This document shows positions 8,859 to 18,003 of a stretch of 64,000 nucleotides of DNA, piece by piece. The DNA is taken from contig NKIY01000010.1 of assembly GCA_002256345.1 (NCBI GenBank), positions 124,001 to 188,000 of the forward strand. Direction: 5' to 3'. The translations under genes and the position numbers were made by a program. The notes under the pieces are model-generated. The model was given only the letters and a program-made list of their open reading frames with translations, was not told where the DNA came from and did no database searches. The first letter of the stretch is position 1, and each line of letters starts with the position of its first letter. The stretch comes from Bradyrhizobiaceae bacterium PARB1. GTDB taxonomy: Bacteria; Pseudomonadota; Alphaproteobacteria; Rhizobiales; Xanthobacteraceae.

Positions 8859-9577
8859 CCACTTCTCAGCCTTTGCTCGAGATCAAGGGCCTCAATGCCG
8901 GCTATGGCGGCATCGATGTGCTGCACGATATCGATATCGAGATGCGCGAAGGCGAATTCGTCTGCATCATCGGTGCGAACACTGCGGGCAAGAGCACGAT
9001 CCTGCGCACGATCTCGCGTCTTGTTCCCAATGTCCGTGGGACCTTGCGCTTCAACGGCAACGATCTCGCCGCGCGCACGGCGCATGACATTCCGTCGCTC
9101 GGCATCGCCCATGTTCCGGAAGGACGTCATGTCTTCCCGGATATGAGTGTTGAGGAAAACCTGATGATGGGTGCGTTCACCGCGCGGAAGGCGACTGATT
9201 TGCAGCAGCGGATGGAGCGCATCTTCGAGCTGTTTCCGCGCACGCGTGAGCGGCGGTCCCAACTTGCCGGCACCCTGTCCGGCGGCGAGCAGCAGATGGT
9301 CGCGGTCGGCCGTGCGTTGATGCTGCAGCCCAAATTGCTGTTGCTCGATGAACCCAGCCATGGTCTCGCGCCGAAGGTCGTCGAGGAAATGCACGATGCG
9401 TTCGTGAAGATTCATCGCGGCGGGACCTCCATTCTGCTCGTCGAGCAGAATGTCAGCCTCGCGCTTGATGTTGCCGCGCGCGGCTACGTTCTGGAAAGTG
9501 GTCGTGTCACACTCCAGGGCACCTCCGCCGAGTTGAATGAAAACCCGGCCGTTCGCGCTGCCTATCTCGGTATCTGA
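8855..9577 (+). CDS. LivF-type ABC transporter ATP-binding protein
   Basis: Second ATPase of the importer, 240 residues. It has a canonical signature LSGGEQQMVAVGRAL, Walker B LLLLDEPSHGL and H-loop VEQNV. Walker A reads GANTAGKST: threonine replaces the usual glycine at the fourth position, but the G-x4-GKS/T consensus is kept, so activity is expected. It overlaps the LivG-type gene by ATGA. The carboxymuconolactone-decarboxylase-like gene follows after 52 bases. Confidence 0.92.
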   Translation: MTTSQPLLEIKGLNAGYGGIDVLHDIDIEMREGEFVCIIGANTAGKSTILRTISRLVPNVRGTLRFNGNDLAARTAHDIPSLGIAHVPEGRHVFPDMSVEENLMMGAFTARKATDLQQRMERIFELFPRTRERRSQLAGTLSGGEQQMVAVGRALMLQPKLLLLDEPSHGLAPKVVEEMHDAFVKIHRGGTSILLVEQNVSLALDVAARGYVLESGRVTLQGTSAELNENPAVRAAYLGI

Positions 9578-9629
9578 CCGACGGGCAGGCGAGGGCAAGC
9601 GACTACACCCACCAAGAAGGAGCCACAAC

Positions 9630-10034
9630 ATGAGCTACAGCCAGACCATCACCCTTGGCGGCCTGTTTGACGAAGGCCTGAAGACCCGCCGTGAAGTTCT
9701 CGGCGCCGCTTATGTCGACAAGTCGATCGAGGCTGCCAATGATTTCATGATGGCGTTCCAGCACATCACCACCGAATGGTGCTGGGGCTATGCTTGGAAT
9801 CGTCCAGGCCTCGACAGAAAAACCCGCAGCATGCTGAACTTGGCCATGCTGACAGCACTCAACCGATCGCCCGAAATCAAGCTGCACACCCGCGGCGCGG
9901 TCAATAACGGCGTGACCGTCGAGGAAATCAAGGAAGTCCTACTGCACGCCACCGTCTACTGCGGCATTCCCGCCGGCCTCGACGCCTTCAAGGTGGCGAA
10001 CGAGGTTCTCAAGGAGATGGGGCAACTCAAGTAG
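9630..10034 (+). CDS. Carboxymuconolactone decarboxylase-family protein
   Basis: Small protein of 134 residues. It has the conserved core of the CMD fold (TRSMLNLAMLTALNR, then KLHTRGAVNNGVTVEEIKEVLLHATVYCGIPA), the PcaC-like form without the AhpD CxxC pair. PcaC decarboxylates 4-carboxymuconolactone in the protocatechuate branch of the beta-ketoadipate pathway; many paralogues act elsewhere. The ATG at 9630 follows an AAGAAGGAG ribosome site, so the upstream in-frame extension is rejected. As last gene of the importer operon, followed by a terminator, it suggests that the imported compound is aromatic-derived (inference). Confidence 0.88.
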   Translation: MSYSQTITLGGLFDEGLKTRREVLGAAYVDKSIEAANDFMMAFQHITTEWCWGYAWNRPGLDRKTRSMLNLAMLTALNRSPEIKLHTRGAVNNGVTVEEIKEVLLHATVYCGIPAGLDAFKVANEVLKEMGQLK

Positions 10035-10096
10035 CGTTTAAAAAGCAGCCGCATCGGCTAGGCTCGATTTTTCCCAGTATCCTCGAAATAATCTCG

Positions 10097-10128
10097 GCCG
10101 CGCCGGTCAGATCCGGCGCGGCATTTTT
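10097..10128 (+). terminator. Rho-independent terminator of the importer operon
   Basis: Perfect 10-bp GC stem GCCGCGCCGG (10097-10106) / CCGGCGCGGC (10113-10122) with a six-base loop, then ATTTTT. It stands 62 bases after the stop of the decarboxylase-like gene and ends the six-gene plus-strand unit that begins at 5061. The rest of 10035-10272 shows no gene. Confidence 0.88.
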
Positions 10129-10272
10129 GCGGGCTTGCCGTTGCGATCGTGGAGAGCATTGAACGCTACAAATTTCCCGTTTTCTGCTTTGAGCGACGTT
10201 GTTTGATGGAGAGACGAAGATTTACGATCGAGAAATGTTAGCAATTGGTGCAAAGCGGACATTCGAGACGAA

Positions 10273-10458
10273 TTACATCAGGTGTTTGCTCCATTTGTGA
10301 TCGCAGTGACCTGCGTTCCAGTCAGTCTCGACTTTCAAATAAGTACAGAAACGGCAAGCGAACACCTTGACCACCGCGCCATCGTCATAAGCACCAAATT
10401 GAACGAGCTCCAGCTCGGTGTCGCATCGCGCGCAGCGTCGTTGTTTATCTGGCATCAT
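10273..10458 (-). CDS. Small zinc-ribbon protein of unknown function
   Basis: A 61-residue protein with two CxxC knuckles (CARC near 9-12 and CRFC near 35-38), plus a further Cys and His in GHCDHKWSKHL. This is the pattern of a one-domain zinc ribbon. It begins 5 bases after the enoyl-CoA hydratase stop, so the two are probably co-transcribed; translation could start at either of two consecutive ATG codons. No specific function can be assigned. Its regular cysteine spacing argues against a random frame. Confidence 0.6.
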   Translation of the reverse strand: MMPDKQRRCARCDTELELVQFGAYDDGAVVKVFACRFCTYLKVETDWNAGHCDHKWSKHLM

Positions 10459-10463
10459 CTCGC

Positions 10464-11288
10464 TTAAGGGAAAACAGCCGGGCGTTTCTCGATGAACGCG
10501 TGCACGGCCTCACGATGCTCATCCGTCTGGGATGAGCGAACCAGTCTTTCGGCTTCCTTATCCAAGGATGCGGCGAATCCGAGCGCGGGGGCTTCGTCGA
10601 GATTGTCCTTGATGGCGCTGTAGGCGTGGATCGGCCCGTCCGCGAGCTGTAACGCCAAGGCAAATGCTTCGGTAGCGAGATACTCGGGGGCGACTATCCG
10701 GTTGAACAAGCCGATCGTCTCGCAGCGCTCCGCATCGATGCGCTCCGATAGCAGCAGCAATTCTCGCGCCCGGGCAGGCCCGACGGCGCGAATGAGAAGC
10801 CACGTAATGCCGTAATCGCCGCTCAGGCCGATCCGCGCATAGGCTGTACTAACGAACGCATTCGTGGCCGCAATGCGGATGTCGCATGCGAGTGCGAGCG
10901 CCAGACCGGCGCCCGCAGCGGGGCCGGGCAAGGCAGCGATCGTCGGCTTGCGCAACCCGACAAGGGCGCCGGTCAGCGTGCGTTGCCGTTCGATAAGCCT
11001 AGCTACGCGCTGGCCGACGTTCATCTCGGCTGCGCTGCTGCGGTCGCCCAGTCCCTTGACGTCCCCCCCGGCGCAGAACGCCGCACCGGCACCTGTGATC
11101 AGTAGCGTCCTGACAGCGTCGTCGCTCGCCGCATCGCGAATGACCCGGCGGAGCGCCGGCGTCAGATTGTCGGAGAGCGCATTGCGTGCTTCGGGACGAT
11201 TGAGAGTAATCACCATGACGCGACGATCGATGCGGCATCGCAGTTCATCGGTGCCCGTATCGACGGTTATCGAGACCGTGCCTGACAT
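10464..11288 (-). CDS. Enoyl-CoA hydratase/isomerase (crotonase) family protein
   Basis: Crotonase-fold enzyme of 274 residues. The oxyanion-hole segments are RPEARNALSDNL and GAGAAFCAGGDVKGLGDR; the active-site helix reads YARIGLSGDYGITWLLIRAVG. The family hydrates or isomerises acyl-CoA double bonds in beta-oxidation and in aromatic or terpenoid degradation. It leads the minus-strand pair with the zinc-ribbon protein and is divergent from the AraC regulator. Its promoter overlaps the first copy of the AGTTCTA palindrome, linking it to the genes near 16 and 18 kb. The substrate is not visible. Confidence 0.92.
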   Translation of the reverse strand: MSGTVSITVDTGTDELRCRIDRRVMVITLNRPEARNALSDNLTPALRRVIRDAASDDAVRTLLITGAGAAFCAGGDVKGLGDRSSAAEMNVGQRVARLIERQRTLTGALVGLRKPTIAALPGPAAGAGLALALACDIRIAATNAFVSTAYARIGLSGDYGITWLLIRAVGPARARELLLLSERIDAERCETIGLFNRIVAPEYLATEAFALALQLADGPIHAYSAIKDNLDEAPALGFAASLDKEAERLVRSSQTDEHREAVHAFIEKRPAVFP

Positions 11289-11329
11289 CGCTACCTCCCA
11301 TCGCCGCGATCTTCGTCGCGAAAATTGAC

Positions 11330-11371
11330 AGTTCTAAAATAGAACTATAGCGTTTGCCCAACAGCTGGCAA
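11330..11371 (-). promoter_or_regulatory. Promoter of the crotonase gene with palindromic operator (copy 1)
   Basis: On the minus strand, TTGCCA (11371-11366) and TATAGT (11349-11344) are separated by 16 bases, a good sigma-70 promoter for the gene starting at 11288. The perfect palindrome AGTTCTA-AAA-TAGAACT (11330-11346) covers the -10 box and expected start point, a repressor-like position. On the plus strand the same palindrome abuts TTGACA (11325-11330), as at 16348 and 18616. Confidence 0.7.
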
Positions 11372-11512
11372 GATCGCGTATTGCGATTTGTCAGTTCAAC
11401 GAGGCGGCCGTTCAACGCGCCCTCGGGGAGGAAGCCGGGACGACGTCGCAGCACGATCGACTATCATCGACCGTGCGAAAAGGCGTCGGCTGCGATATCG
11501 GGAGGATGCGAC

Positions 11513-12370
11513 GTGCCTACATCATCCGAGAGTTTCGTCAGGATCGTCGGAGGTCACGTCACATCGGCGGTCGTCTACAACACGCCGTCCATCCGCATCG
11601 AGAGCTTCCGGAGGAATGTCGCCGGACGGGTCCAGTGGCACTTCAAGCAGCCGGAGCTTGCGCTCTTTATGTATGGAAGAGGTGCGCGCAACCTGCATGG
11701 TCGGATGGACGGCAGGCCGTTCGATCAGACCTTCGACGGCAAGCTGGCGCTTTATCCGGCCGGCATGGAATTCGACGCAGAATTCAGGGTCACCACGAAC
11801 AGGTCGGAATATACGGCGGTCTTTTTCGATCCTGCTTTCGTCGCGGAGCGCTTTCCATGTTCCGCGGCGGTGCCACGGCTGGGTTTCGACTGCCGCATGA
11901 TCGCGTTGGGGCTGCAGGAGCTTTGCGGCGAGGCCGGGTCCGACGATGACATCTTCGCCATGATGGCGGAGGGGTGGGCCATACAGACGCTGGCAGCTCT
12001 GCGTCGCCTGAATGAAACGCCGGCCGATGCAAGCCACCGCGGTGGCCTGACGCCCTCGAACCTCAGGAGAATCCGCGAGTTCGTGGAAGCCAATCTCGGG
12101 AAATCCATTGTCCTGGCCGACCTTGCCGCGCTGGCCGGGGTGAGCACCCGTCATTTCATCCGTGCTTTTTCCGAGAGCACCGGCAAGACACCGCACCAGT
12201 ATGTCATCGCGCGTCGTATCGACCAAGCGAAGTGCCTGCTGGCCGACGACAGGCATTCGCTCACCGATATCGCCCTCGCGATCGGCTTCAGCCATTCGCA
12301 GCATTTCGCAAGTGCGTTCAAGAAGCATACCGGTGTCTGCCCATCGCATTTTCGCGCTGCGATGCAATGA
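11513..12370 (+). CDS. AraC-family transcriptional regulator
   Basis: Regulator of 285 residues. The C-terminal hundred residues carry the two AraC helix-turn-helix motifs (LADLAALAGVSTRHFIRAF and DIALAIGFSHSQHFASAF). The N-terminal part is a ligand or dimerisation domain I cannot place further. The GTG at 11513 has GGAGG at 11501-11505; the earlier in-frame ATG at 11354 would add 53 residues unlike the family, so I reject it. It is divergent from the crotonase gene and upstream of the CoA-transferase cluster, which it may activate. Confidence 0.9.
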   Translation: MPTSSESFVRIVGGHVTSAVVYNTPSIRIESFRRNVAGRVQWHFKQPELALFMYGRGARNLHGRMDGRPFDQTFDGKLALYPAGMEFDAEFRVTTNRSEYTAVFFDPAFVAERFPCSAAVPRLGFDCRMIALGLQELCGEAGSDDDIFAMMAEGWAIQTLAALRRLNETPADASHRGGLTPSNLRRIREFVEANLGKSIVLADLAALAGVSTRHFIRAFSESTGKTPHQYVIARRIDQAKCLLADDRHSLTDIALAIGFSHSQHFASAFKKHTGVCPSHFRAAMQ

Positions 12371-12489
12371 CGAATTCGTGCAAGGCGATGTCGCTTTTGC
12401 GGCGATCCGGCATTTTCCAGCAAGTCTGCCTATCGATGCCGTTTTAACTCCTCCACCCACAGGCGCATGTCGCGCCATCTATCGTGGGA

Positions 12490-13707
12490 ATGGAGCGCAT
12501 GCCAGGGCCGCTTTCGGGAGTCAGGGTCCTCGATCTGACCAGCGTCGTATCGGGACCGTTCGCAACGATGTTCTTGGCCGACCAGGGCGCCGAGGTCATC
12601 AAGATCGAGCCGCTCGGCGGTGACATCACGCGCCGCAGCCGTGCGGCCATCGACAAGGCAGGTCAGTTCTCGGCGCTGTTCATTTCCTCCAACCGGGGAA
12701 AGCGCTCGATCTCGCTCGACATCAAGAGCGAGCAGGGCGCCCAGATCGTGGGCAAGCTCGTCGCCGAGGCCGACGTTCTCGTCCAGAACTTCCGTCCCGG
12801 AACGATGGAGCGCCTTGGGCTTGGCGCCGACGATCTGCGTCAGAGATATCCACGCCTAATCTACGTCTCTATCAGCGGGGTCGGAGAGACGGGCCCTTAT
12901 GCGAAGAAGCGGGTCTACGATCCAATTGTGCAAGGGCTCTCGGGCTTCGCCGATATCCAGTCCCAGGCGGTCACCAACCGCCCGCAGATGATCCGGACGA
13001 TTGTCGCCGACAAGACCACCGCCGTCCTGACCGCTCAGGCCGTATCCTCGGCGCTGTATGCCCGCGAGAAGACGGGACGTGGCGATCACATCCGAGTCGC
13101 CATGCTCGATGCGATGCTGGCCTTTCTCTGGCCGGAAGGAATGATGCAGCACACTGTCGTCGGTACCGAGGCGAGCTCGCCCGATCCGAACGACCGTCCT
13201 GACCTGATCTTCAAGACGCTCGACGGCTACATCACCGCAGGCACGATTTCAGATTCGGAATGGCAGGGCTTTTGCCGGGCTACGGACGATGCAGCGCTTG
13301 CGAAGGACGAGCGGTTCGCTACCCCGGCCGGACGATCAGTCAACGCGACGGCCCGCATCAACCGCATGCAGGAATACATCGCTCAACGCACCACCAGGGA
13401 GTGGCTGGCCCGCCTCGATGCGGAAGATGTGCCGTGCGCTCCCGTGCTGCGCCGGAACGAGATCGTGTCCAACGAGCAGGTTGTCGCCCGCGGCATCATT
13501 GAAGAGTTCGAGCAGCCGTCGGTCGGCCGCGTGCGTCAACCCAAGCCAGCGGCCCGGTTCGAGGAACGGCCGGCGGCGATCGGCGGTCCTGCACCGCTCA
13601 TCGGCGAGCACAGCAAGGAAATCTTGAGCTCGCTCGGTTTCGACGATGCGGCGGTGGCCATGATGATCTCGTCGAAAGTCGTTAGGGCAGGAAACAAGGA
13701 GGGCTGA
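12490..13707 (+). CDS. Class III CoA-transferase (CaiB/BaiF family)
   Basis: About 405 residues. The family opening PLSGVRVLDLTSVVSGPFATMFLADQGAEVIKIE is clear, and the catalytic aspartate is probably in GDHIRVAMLDAMLAFL. These enzymes move CoA between carboxylic acids, so this is a likely activation step for an imported acid. Start choice is uncertain: GTG 12484, ATG 12490 and ATG 12499 are all in frame and none has a strong ribosome site. It heads a run with SDR (1 base gap), GST (1 base overlap) and a Bug receptor. Confidence 0.93.
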   Translation: MERMPGPLSGVRVLDLTSVVSGPFATMFLADQGAEVIKIEPLGGDITRRSRAAIDKAGQFSALFISSNRGKRSISLDIKSEQGAQIVGKLVAEADVLVQNFRPGTMERLGLGADDLRQRYPRLIYVSISGVGETGPYAKKRVYDPIVQGLSGFADIQSQAVTNRPQMIRTIVADKTTAVLTAQAVSSALYAREKTGRGDHIRVAMLDAMLAFLWPEGMMQHTVVGTEASSPDPNDRPDLIFKTLDGYITAGTISDSEWQGFCRATDDAALAKDERFATPAGRSVNATARINRMQEYIAQRTTREWLARLDAEDVPCAPVLRRNEIVSNEQVVARGIIEEFEQPSVGRVRQPKPAARFEERPAAIGGPAPLIGEHSKEILSSLGFDDAAVAMMISSKVVRAGNKEG

Positions 13708-13708
13708 C

Positions 13709-14449
13709 ATGTCCGAGCACAGGAAAGTTGCGCTGCTGGTCGGCGCGGGAGATGCGATCGGTGCGGCGGTGGCACGGCGTTTCGCGCAGGGGGGCTACAC
13801 CGTCTGCGTCGCCCGGCGCGACGCCGCGAAATCGGCAGCTCTCGTCGATGAGCTGCGCTCGCAAGGTCACGATGCCCATGCCAGGTCGGTTGATGCGCGC
13901 AAGGAGGAGGAGGTTCAAAACCTCTTCCAGTTCGTCGAGAACGAACTCGGTGCGATCGAGGTTTGCCTGTTCAACGCTGGCTCCAACGTGCAGAAGCCGC
14001 TGCTCGAGACCACGGAGAAGCTTTTCTTCAAGGCGTGGGAACTCGCCTGCTTCGCTGGATTTCTGGTCGGCCGGGAAGCCGCAAAGCATATGGTCCCCCG
14101 CGGCGCTGGCACGATGCTGTTCACCGGCGCGACGGCCAGCGTCCGCGGCAGCAGCGAATTCGCGGCCTTCTCGGCGGCGAAGTTTGGTCTTCGCGCGGTG
14201 GCACAGGCCATGGCGCGGGAGCTCGGACCCAAGAATATTCACGTTGTCCATCTGCTGATCGATGCCGGTGTCGATAGCGAGGCAATCCACGAACGGATGC
14301 GCGCGCGCGGCATCGATCCTGCGGCGCGGGGGCTCGACACCCTGACGAAGACGGAATCGATCGCCGACGCGTACTGGTTTGCCCATTCGCAGAAGCGTGA
14401 CGGGTGGACGCATGAACTCGACCTCAGGCCGGCCATGGAGAAGTGGTGA
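13709..14449 (+). CDS. Atypical short-chain dehydrogenase/reductase (SDR), first of two paralogues
   Basis: SDR-fold protein of 246 residues with a modified cofactor loop (LVGAGDAIGAAVARRFAQGG) and the NAG-like segment LFNAGSN. The catalytic YxxxK is FSAAK here: phenylalanine replaces tyrosine, while the lysine is kept. The same change occurs in the paralogue at 21001, so it is a subfamily trait and not damage. The usual proton-donating step may therefore be missing or supplied otherwise. It lies between the CoA-transferase and the GST gene, both within a base or two, in a clear operon. Confidence 0.9.
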   Translation: MSEHRKVALLVGAGDAIGAAVARRFAQGGYTVCVARRDAAKSAALVDELRSQGHDAHARSVDARKEEEVQNLFQFVENELGAIEVCLFNAGSNVQKPLLETTEKLFFKAWELACFAGFLVGREAAKHMVPRGAGTMLFTGATASVRGSSEFAAFSAAKFGLRAVAQAMARELGPKNIHVVHLLIDAGVDSEAIHERMRARGIDPAARGLDTLTKTESIADAYWFAHSQKRDGWTHELDLRPAMEKW

Positions 14450-15096
14450 TGAGCCCGGACCTCATTCTTTGGGGGGTCGGCACCAGCCGCACCATCCGGC
14501 CGCACTGGGCTCTTCACGAACTCAAGCTTCCATATACAAGAAAGCCGATCCTTCCGCGCACCGGGGAGACTGAAACTCCGGAATACACAGCGCTTAACCC
14601 ACGGCAGAAGGTTCCGTTGCTGCAGGATCGCGATCTCACGATTGGCGAGAGTGCTGCGATCATCGCATATCTCGCCAAGACCTATCCAAACGAAGCGATC
14701 GCTCTGCTGCCGCGAGATACGGACGACTATGCCAAGTGGCTCGAATGGTGCTTCTTCATCGTCACCGAACTCGATTCGACGAGCCTGTATGTGATGCGTC
14801 GGCACGGCAACATCAAGGGGCTGTCACACATCTACGGCGATGCCCCCGGTGTCGTCACTCAGGCCGCCGAGTATTTCCGGAAGCAGTTGAAGCATGTCGA
14901 TGTCGCATTATCGGACGGTCGCGAGTTTCTGCTCGGCGATGAGTTCACGACGGCGGACATTCTGCTTACGACCTGTCTGACATGGGCGGTCGATTACCAG
15001 GTCGGTATCTGTGACAGAGCTCAGTCCTATCTCGACCGCATCGTGACACGGTCGGCATATCTGGAGGCATCAGTCGCTAATCGACCCGGACAGTAA
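14449..15096 (+). CDS. Glutathione S-transferase family protein
   Basis: A 215-residue protein with an N-terminal thioredoxin-like domain (ILWGVGTSRTIRPHWALHEL, then the GSH-binding NPRQKVPLL and GESAAII near 50-70) and an all-alpha C-terminal domain. The ATG at 14449 overlaps the SDR stop by one base (TGATG). Such enzymes in catabolic operons often isomerise or dehalogenate intermediates, but no special motif decides this. After it, 15097-15316 (220 bases) shows no gene. Confidence 0.9.
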   Translation: MSPDLILWGVGTSRTIRPHWALHELKLPYTRKPILPRTGETETPEYTALNPRQKVPLLQDRDLTIGESAAIIAYLAKTYPNEAIALLPRDTDDYAKWLEWCFFIVTELDSTSLYVMRRHGNIKGLSHIYGDAPGVVTQAAEYFRKQLKHVDVALSDGREFLLGDEFTTADILLTTCLTWAVDYQVGICDRAQSYLDRIVTRSAYLEASVANRPGQ

Positions 15097-15316
15097 GCTC
15101 GAGAACGGACCGCACGAAGCGACAGGCCGTATCGGCATCACGGTCCGGATCAGCGAATGCCGTCGGCCCGCCGGTGGATTTCGCTGGCAGATCTATCCGC
15201 AGCCACGCACCGCATCGTCCGTCGAGATGAAGATCAGGCCGCTCGGCAGGAAGTGGCGAAGCGCCAGGTCTGACGAAAAGAAATGCCCGAACGGGCCTAT
15301 AAAGGGGGAAACGACG

Positions 15317-16300
15317 ATGAGGATATCAAGACGAGCGCTTCTCGGCGCGGTGGTTTCTTCCGTCGCCTGTCCGGCGATCGGACGAGCTTCCATCAGCAAC
15401 TGGCCACAGCGCACGATCAAGATCGTGGTCGGCTTCGCCCCAGGCGGGCAGACGGACACCTATGCCAGGATCTACGGCGAATTCATCGGTAACCAGACCG
15501 GCGTGCCGGTTGTTGTAGAGAACAAGACCGGCGCGCTCGGGTCCATCGCCGGCGCGGAAGTCAAACGAGCCGCGCCGGACGGATACACACTCCTCTTCAA
15601 CACCTCCGGCGCGATGACGGTGAACCGCGTGCTGGTCAAGGATCTGGGCTACGACACCAACAAGGACTTCCAGTTGGTCTCGGCGATGCCCACGGGCGGG
15701 TTGCCGTTGATCGTATCAACCAAACTCGATGTCTCGGACCTGGACGGCTTCGTGCGTCACGCGCGCAAGAGCGGTCGCGTCACGCTCGGCACCTTCGGCG
15801 TGGGATCGCCGCCGCATCTGACGGTCCTCGCGCTCAACAAGCAATACGGGCTGAATATCGAGCCTATCCACTACAGGGGCGAGGCGCCCATGTTCACCGA
15901 CGTCGTAGCGCAGACTGTGGATGGCGGCGTCGGTACGATCATCGGAGCGCAGCCGGTCCTGCAGTCCGGTAGCGGCCGGGTGATCGCGGTGCCGCGCAAA
16001 CGGTTGCTGACGCATCCCGACGTGAAGACGTTCGCGGAGCAGGGGGCAGACTCCCCGATGTTCGGCCTCCTCACATATCAGTGCTGTGCAGTCCCGACCG
16101 GTACGCCGGCCGAGATCGTCGCACGCCTGTCCGATCTCATCATGAAGGCGGCCAAGACTGAGAAGGTGAAGGCGATGTTCGATACTTTCGGGATCGACGA
16201 GGGGCCGATGTCGGTCGAAGCCACACGAGAACTTTATGCACGCGAGTCCCCTGTCTGGATCGATCTGGCACGGCAAGCGATTGTGGAAAGGAAAACCTGA
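15317..16300 (+). CDS. Bug/TctC-type substrate-binding protein
   Basis: Orphan Bug receptor of 327 residues. The N-terminus MRISRRALLGAVVSSVACPAI looks like a twin-arginine or strongly basic signal peptide; the mature protein starts with NWPQRTIKIVVGFAPGGQTDTYARI. The ATG at 15317 follows AAAGGGGGAAA, so the earlier in-frame codon at 15227 is rejected. It follows the CoA-transferase/SDR/GST run and probably delivers that pathway's acid. No TctAB partners are present. Confidence 0.92.
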   Translation: MRISRRALLGAVVSSVACPAIGRASISNWPQRTIKIVVGFAPGGQTDTYARIYGEFIGNQTGVPVVVENKTGALGSIAGAEVKRAAPDGYTLLFNTSGAMTVNRVLVKDLGYDTNKDFQLVSAMPTGGLPLIVSTKLDVSDLDGFVRHARKSGRVTLGTFGVGSPPHLTVLALNKQYGLNIEPIHYRGEAPMFTDVVAQTVDGGVGTIIGAQPVLQSGSGRVIAVPRKRLLTHPDVKTFAEQGADSPMFGLLTYQCCAVPTGTPAEIVARLSDLIMKAAKTEKVKAMFDTFGIDEGPMSVEATRELYARESPVWIDLARQAIVERKT

Positions 16301-16347
16301 CGCGGGTCTGCTGTGGCAAGGCTCGTCGCTCCGCGGCAAGTTGGCGA

Positions 16348-16370
16348 TTGACAAGTTCTAAAAAAGAACT
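16348..16370 (+). promoter_or_regulatory. Palindromic operator (copy 2) next to a -35 box
   Basis: TTGACA (16348-16353) is followed directly by AGTTCTA-AAA-AAGAACT (16354-16370), one base different from the perfect palindrome at 11330 and 18621. No good -10 box stands at the expected distance. The nearest gene in this direction is the solute receptor at 16759, so it would have a leader of nearly 400 bases. The 458-base gap 16301-16758 otherwise shows only a weak 50-codon frame from 16444. Confidence 0.6.
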
Positions 16371-16758
16371 GACGATCCAATCCAATCGCGGTCTGAAGAT
16401 CGTGTCGCCAAAGCGGATTAGGCAGAAAATTGGGAGCGTGGAAATGCCTCGGAACCGAGCGCGTCGGCAGGCAATGCCGGCGATCGTTGGCATGATATCG
16501 CGCCGGGGGAGCGCCGTTCGATCCGGCGCGCTCGCGGCCCGGAGCCGCAGCCATCGCGGTCGTTGCAGAATGCTTGCTGCAATCGAGTCGATCTAATCCA
16601 CACCATGCGATCGAACTGAGGCTGCGGTCAGCGGCTGCGGACATGAATCTCGTGGCGGTCGGCGATCTCGCTCGCCGCACGTGTAACGAAGGCGACGGCC
16701 ATGACTGAAAATCAGAATGGCAGGCGAACAAGCCTGCTGCAAATGGAGGGAGCGGACG

Positions 16759-17958
16759 ATGGTTACCAGGGTGATTTTCGGCGTTGCAATTGCGGCAACG
16801 ATTTTCGGTACCCCGGCATGGGGAGGACCGCTTGGTGTTACCGATACTGAGATCAAGATAGGCGCGACTTTTCCATTCAGTGGTCCGGCATCGCCACTGA
16901 GCAACACCGGCAAGGGTCTCATCGCTTATGTCAATTCGATCAATGATCGCGGCGGCATCGATGGCAAGAAGATCAATCTCATTACCTATGACGATGCCTA
17001 CAGCCCGCCGAAGACGGTCGAGCAGACGCGCAAACTCGTTGAAAGCGATGAGGTTGCGTTCCTGTTCAGCCCGCTGGGCACGCCTGGTATCGGTGCGACC
17101 ATCAAGTATGTGAACGCGAAGAAGGTCCCGCACTTGTTCGTGGTGAGCGGTGTGAACAAGTTCACGAACTTCAAGGAATTCCCGATGACGACGACGGGAT
17201 TGCCCAGCTACGATACGGAAGGAAAGATATACGCGAAATATATCACCAAAACTCTCCCGGATGCGAAGATCGCGCTGCTCTACCAGAATGACGATCTGGG
17301 CAAGGATTTCCTCGCTGCGTTCAAGGCCTATTTCAAGGAAGGGTTCGACAAGAAAGTCGTGGCGTCTGCCTATGAGCTGAGTGAGCCGACGATCGACTCG
17401 CATGTCGTGAATCTGAGGGCGTCGGGAGCGAGTGCATTCCTTGTTGCAGGCACGCCGAAATTTGCGGCTCAGGCCATCAAGAAGGCGTCCGAGATCGGGT
17501 GGAAGCCGCTATTCCTGATCAATTATGTGTCCAGCTCGGTTGCGTCGACCATTGTCCCCGCGGGACCCGAAAAAGCGATCGGTGTCGTTGCGGCGACGAT
17601 CGCGAAGGATCCAAGCGACCAGAAGTGGGCCGATGATGCCGGTGTCAGATGGTACAAGGCACACTTCGCGAAGTATCTGCCCGGCGCTGATATCGGCGAC
17701 GCGAACTATGTCTATGGAACGGAGCAGGGCCAGATCCTGGAGCAGATCCTGAAGCAATGCGCGGGCGACTATTCACGCGAGAACGTCCTCAAACAGGCGC
17801 GCAATATCCGCAATCTGTCACTGCCGACCCTGATTCCGGGGATCACGATCAACACCGGACCCGACAATAGCATGGCCTATACCCAGCTTCAGCTGCAACG
17901 CTGGAGCGGAACGTCGTGGGAGCAATTCGGAGGAATCCTGAATGCTGAATCGGATTAA
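16759..17958 (+). CDS. LivK-like ABC transporter substrate-binding protein, without its own permease
   Basis: Periplasmic receptor of 399 residues. It has a signal peptide (VTRVIFGVAIAATIFGTPAWG) and the family opening LGVTDTEIKIGATFPFSGPASPLS. The ATG at 16759 has GGAGGGAG just upstream; the in-frame codon at 16717 is rejected. No permease or ATPase genes adjoin it, so it may feed the importer at 5061-9577 or a remote one (inference). It lies downstream of operator copy 2 and before the convergent hxlR-type gene. Confidence 0.92.
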   Translation: MVTRVIFGVAIAATIFGTPAWGGPLGVTDTEIKIGATFPFSGPASPLSNTGKGLIAYVNSINDRGGIDGKKINLITYDDAYSPPKTVEQTRKLVESDEVAFLFSPLGTPGIGATIKYVNAKKVPHLFVVSGVNKFTNFKEFPMTTTGLPSYDTEGKIYAKYITKTLPDAKIALLYQNDDLGKDFLAAFKAYFKEGFDKKVVASAYELSEPTIDSHVVNLRASGASAFLVAGTPKFAAQAIKKASEIGWKPLFLINYVSSSVASTIVPAGPEKAIGVVAATIAKDPSDQKWADDAGVRWYKAHFAKYLPGADIGDANYVYGTEQGQILEQILKQCAGDYSRENVLKQARNIRNLSLPTLIPGITINTGPDNSMAYTQLQLQRWSGTSWEQFGGILNAESD

Positions 17959-18003
17959 GCATACCCATCGGGTTCGCGCCCATCCGTGCGTGGACCCGGC
18001 ATC

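Noticed and set aside
16444-16596. 50-codon arginine-rich frame with a GGGAG ribosome-site-like sequence
   Set aside because: The composition is typical of random GC-rich sequence, no family is recognised, and it lies alone in a gap. Kept only as a remote possibility for a small protein after operator copy 2.
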